Source: Serendipita indica DSM 11827 (taxonomy: Eukaryota; Basidiomycota; Agaricomycetes; Sebacinales; Serendipitaceae). From it: a stretch of 64,000 bases of DNA. The translations under genes and the position numbers were made by a program. This document shows, one piece after another, positions 60,101-64,000 of the stretch. How positions within the stretch are numbered: position 1 is the first letter of the stretch; every line of letters begins with the position of its first letter. Under the pieces are notes generated by a model. That model was not told the origin of the DNA. It did not search any database and was given only the letters and a program-made list of their open reading frames with translations. The DNA lies in the NCBI GenBank assembly GCA_910890315.1, contig CAJVGD010000013.1, forward strand, positions 620,001 to 684,000, in the 5' to 3' direction.

Positions 60101-61366
60101 GCCCTCACTGGGATGGCACCGACCGGAGCGACGACGAAGAGTCAGGGTGTCATGGATTGGTTCAGGAAGAAGAGTCTTGCCAAGGAGAGAAGACGAGCTG
60201 GTAGTGTCACTGAGCCTCCTTCCATCATGCCTACCGTCACTAGTGGACCTATCATGCCGACAAACGATGCAGAGGCCGAGCGTGCTGCCGCGGTGGAGCG
60301 GGATGCTACTGGAGATAGGGCAAAGACACCTACGCAATCCTCAGCGCAGGAAGAGGCAAAGACACCGACTCGAGGATCGTTCCGCAAGGGCAAGAACCCA
60401 CCTAGTGTCGTCGTCACCGCAGCGACAGACCCTGCACCGAGCAACGCGTCGCAAAAGGAGTCGGTCAATTCTTCGTCAACGACGCCCAGTCGGATGGACC
60501 GTGTTGTCGGGGCCATCAAGAACGTGACGCATGTTCCTCCTGCTGTCAATGTACCTACCACGAGCAAGCGCTCTGGTGGCTCGTCTGGCGCTTCGTTCGG
60601 TGGCAGCTCTTCGGGTGGAGCATCATACAACAAGCTTGCTCTGCGCTTGCATGATGGTCCCGTGGATCCATCGACTCTTAGCACTGCGCCTCCGCAAGAG
60701 ATTATCGCCCAGGTTCTTGAAGTCTTAAAGGCACTTGGAATTGAGTACACGAAGGAGTCAGAGTTCAAGTATCGATGTGTGCGACCGAAGAAGAGGAAGC
60801 ATGGTGCACGTGAAGCGTCTGGCTCAGGCACTGGAAATGGCACGACCGCCTCCACTTCCGGCAACGGGGTGAGTACTACTATCAAGAAAAATGTGAATTG
60901 TGAATAACTCTATCGCCAGCTTGACAAGCGTGGCCTGCCACTCCCAACTTCGACCTTTGCCTCGACTGGAAATATGTTCAAGTACATTATGCGTCGTAGC
61001 TCTTCCCAAGCACCGCCCGCACCAAATTTCGGCTCGAGCGCACCGATAGCGTTTGACGAGGATGCATTAGACCTTGGCACGCCAACAGCCGAACCCACTT
61101 CTTACGAGGCGTCCTCTTCAACGGAGCCAAAGGTTGAGCCCATCTACGGAGACAAGACGGACCAACACGACGAAGTCCGCTTCTCTGTTGAAGTCACCAA
61201 GATTGATCGACTGGACGATTTATTGAGTTTGGACATTCGACGTCTCAAGGGCAACCTGAAGAGCTACAAGTTCTTGTACGACATTATCCGAGAGTACGTT
61301 TTTTCCTATCAGAAAACGCCCAGACTGATTCCTTCGTCCAACAGGCGCTGCAACCTCCAACGATAA
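57200..61366 (+). CDS. KIN4: KIN4-like Ser/Thr protein kinase with C-terminal KA1-like domain
   Basis: CAMK-like kinase. A Gln-rich N-terminus precedes the catalytic domain: [38 protein letters not shown], a [11 protein letters not shown] activation loop and [20 protein letters not shown] long low-complexity Ser/Pro/Thr-rich middle follows. The end reads [19 protein letters not shown] and LYDIIRERCNLQR, which looks like KA1. Introns: after VLE (57567, GTGAGT), a late one at about 60870 (GTGAGT) and one at about 61294 (GTACGT). Near 58815-58894 the frame changes; an 80-nt intron beginning GTGAAT and ending TTCAG restores it, but a one-base error is an alternative. Budding yeast Kin4 acts in the spindle position checkpoint; the role here is inferred from family only. 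Confidence 0.8.
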
Positions 61367-61760
61367 TCCTATGGTCCCTTTATTGGCGGCCGCTCACAGT
61401 CCCCATCTTGGCTTCAGATCTGCCCACTCTGGTTTTACATCTAATGGTCCCTCTCGTGCACATGTTCTTCCTGGCTACGGCTTGCTTGTATGACTTTGCA
61501 GCTTGGTTCGCTCTGGTGCCTTAGCGTCGTAGCAGTCTTTTTTGGTATTGCCTGATCTCAATACACCATAGATATCTAATGCAGATCTTGTCGCTCACAT
61601 AGATTTACCTTAGACCCCGCTTCGGCCCGATCTGGACCATCTTGACCAGCCATCCGAAGCGGCCACTCGTCCAATGGCAGCACTATCAACAAAGGGCGTC
61701 TAAACCCCTAAACTATCAGCGCCCAGTTTCACGAGTTGGAGCGGCCCAGTACTTACAACT
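61367..61760. other. Intergenic stretch
   Basis: No gene supported; it should hold the promoter of the dynamin-like gene. Confidence 0.4.
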
Positions 61761-64000
61761 ATGGCAGAGCCGATTAGTATAACGATTGCAGCGGTCACAG
61801 CGGTAAGATTCTGTCCCCTCGTTCGTCCAAGAAACTCACAGCGTCTCGAGGTGCTCGGCGCCGCCAAAGGCATCGTCGCCATGATCGACAAAGAGGAGCA
61901 CCAGAAACATCAGAAGAATGCATCAGTTACCGATCTTGAAGCATCTGTCAACGCCCTCAAGGAGGACATGAGCAATTATGGCCTTTTCCTGAACACGATG
62001 TTTGCGGAAGATGCCAACCAAAGAGCACGCATAAGGCTCTGTTCGAGTAGGTGGTACTATAAATCTTGTAAAACAACTGATGCGTCGTAGCCCCGAGGGC
62101 TGTGAGGCTCTGAATCACCTGGATGTCTCCCTCAAAGCCGCACAGCTCTTGCTAGAGCAGAATGAGGTGATAGAAACCACACTCTCCGCGTCTGAATCCA
62201 CTAGAGTTGGGCCGGTCAAACGGCCCCCTATTGGGGAGCTGGTAACATCGCTCTTTCGCACCACGTTGACCCCAAACGATGGTACCATCGACAAGCTCAT
62301 GAGCACAACCAAGGATGTAGACATATGCCGCGGCAACTGCAACCGCTCGTTCAAGCGGGTATGGAACCTCTATCAACTCTATCAGCAGCCTCCGAACCGA
62401 CAAGCGTCTATAACCAGCATTCGATCCGACGGCATCGAAGGTGCCTTGGATGATGTCGAATTGGCGTTCTATAAACGACCTTTTTCTGTATCCGCGGAGG
62501 GCAGTGTCCGTGTCGCGTTCAACAGCCTGTCCATGTTGAACCGAACCAGCGAAAACTCAACGAAACACATGAAGCTGATGAAAGACATTGGTCACCGGTG
62601 GGCACAGAGTGGGATGGATCGAAATGATTTCCTAGGCCAACCTGGAAAACCCATTTCCAAGATCCAAGCCCTTGGAAGGCTACAAACGTCTCTGTTCGAG
62701 CTAATTTGGAGTGGTACGATCGAGCAGATGAAAAGGCCTCAAAACATCGAAATTCTGGCTCAGGAGAAGTCGGAATTCAAAACCGAGCTGTACGAGCTTG
62801 AAAAGGCACTCCAAGATGCAATTTTGCGAGCCAAAAAAGAGAGATTCGCCATCGCTTTCTGTGGAATGGTCAAAGCTGGGAAGTCATTGTTCCTCAACGC
62901 GCTCATTGGCGAACCTATTCTGCCATCTGATGGTGAGCATTTATATCTTCACCGCTTAATCTATCTAATGTGGTACCATAGAATTACCATCCACCGCCTG
63001 GCCGTGTCGGCTTCGCCATGTTCCAGGCCAGACGACGCCGATGCTTACTTACGACGAGGGGCCGTTTATCTCCGGCCTAAAGGCGCTGCAGAAAGCGAAA
63101 TATGGTCATCGACTTAGGAACTACCAACCTCCTTCCGAAGATACTTTCGATGCAATATTCCAGGATGAAGATGTAGCGCCACCGACAGAAGAGGAGGTCA
63201 AGCTCAGGGAACTGTACGCATCTTGGGTTGACCTTCATGCTGTGACAAGGAAGAACCTAGAAGAATTCGAGTCTCCATACTATGTCTTACCCAAGTCAGC
63301 AAAGGGACACGAGGACGTTAAGAGATTGGTGAGTGAGACGTTATTCTTTCCAGGCGTCACTTATTAGCTCTAGCTAGGGATTCTAAACGACATCATTCGA
63401 CTCTGCTTCCGCTTCAAGCTCGTTTTCAAGATGGATGATGTCGAGTGGCCATTACTGACCGTGGAATTCAACTCGCTTCGTGACCACCCAATGGACGGCA
63501 TATACGAGGTGAGGCTTTAGCTGTATGGCACGATCCCTAAGCGACTCAAATTATACCAGTTTATAGACCTCCCGGTACGAATGTTCCGCATAAATCTTCT
63601 TTTATCTTATTATCTATAGGGGGTTGGAGAGCAATTTGAAACAGTATGTCAATGATGAAATTATGAATGCGTATTCACGTCGTATATCCACAGTTCAGCT
63701 TCGAGGCCATGGTTCGACTGGTAGCAAAGGACTCAAACGCAATTGTACCCATCATCTCATTCAAAGAATTGGCCCGCAGGCAAGTACTCGAAGGCTCCGT
63801 TTCCATCAGTACTCATCATTACTCAGTGATTGGAAGAAGCTACCGGACACTGTATCGAGTGGATTTGGTGCTCGAGCAAACATTGTCATCTGCACTCATC
63901 TGTAAGTTTTGCTCGCGCGTCGTCCGTAGCTAATTGAGCCCAGGGACCAAATTCACGGCGAGAACCTCAACGAACAATTATCAATCGTTAGCAAGGTCTT
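61761..64000 (+). CDS. Dynamin-like GTPase, N-terminal fungal STAND-type domain, cut by window edge
   Basis: The start MAEPISITIAAVTA at 61761 resembles the N-terminal domain found on many fungal STAND proteins. A helical region follows (SLKAAQLLLEQNEVIE onward). The GTPase part has P-loop GMVKAGKSLFLNALIG, a following LPSTAW (switch-type Thr), FIDLPG, where splicing completes the DxPG motif, and CTHLD as the base-specificity motif. Exons are separated by 45-60 nt introns, one of them GC-AG (63780-63826). Such proteins in Agaricomycetes are usually poorly known and have been linked to membrane remodelling or innate-type defence only by analogy. The C-terminal part lies beyond 64000, so completeness cannot be judged. 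The intron near 62050 is uncertain. Confidence 0.75.

Overview
The window looks like a gene-dense basidiomycete chromosome, most like the plant-pathogenic Agaricomycete Rhizoctonia (Ceratobasidiaceae). The evidence is dense 45-65 nt GT-AG introns, NACHT-WD40 proteins with near-identical WD blades, DUF6699-kinase fusions, a 3-beta-HSD sterol dehydrogenase and a HAM1-like protein. The genus assignment is inference from family style. No search was run. All splice sites were read by eye; many are cross-checked between paralogues inside the window.

The window splits in two. From about 2.3 to 48.5 kb is an accessory block of expanded, recently rearranged families. From about 48.8 to 61.4 kb are single-copy conserved genes: ERG26-like dehydrogenase, HAM1-like protein, a small conserved protein, dihydrolipoyl dehydrogenase and a KIN4-like kinase. 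A dynamin-like GTPase runs off the right edge. The left edge carries a beta-sandwich membrane protein with five clean introns.

The accessory block is built from a repeated module. On the minus strand there is a helical domain, then zinc fingers, a second helical region, NACHT, WD40 blades and a conserved tail. On the plus strand, starting within about 100 bp of the minus-strand start, is a divergent partner gene of unknown family. A small membrane protein gene usually lies at the far end. Locus 1 spans 2.4-11.5 kb. Locus 1b (12.8-15.3 kb) kept a finger-only gene and a broken partner. Locus 2 (16.8-25.9 kb) is a segmental duplicate of locus 1, followed by a fused relic (26.0-27.1 kb). Locus 3 spans 28.0-36.1 kb. 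Locus 4 (37.6-40.1 kb) has no NACHT. Spliced frames and intron phases suggest the finger part and the NACHT-WD40 part are one protein in loci 1 and 3; a one-base deletion separates them in locus 2.

Three tandem TKL-type kinases follow (40.6-48.5 kb). The first two carry DUF6699. The third has lost DUF6699 and instead carries the N-terminal domain of the partner family. That fusion ties the partner family to kinase signalling. Together with the head-to-head pairing it makes the NLR-partner-membrane protein module the most interesting candidate system here. Its role in non-self recognition or cell death is inference only.
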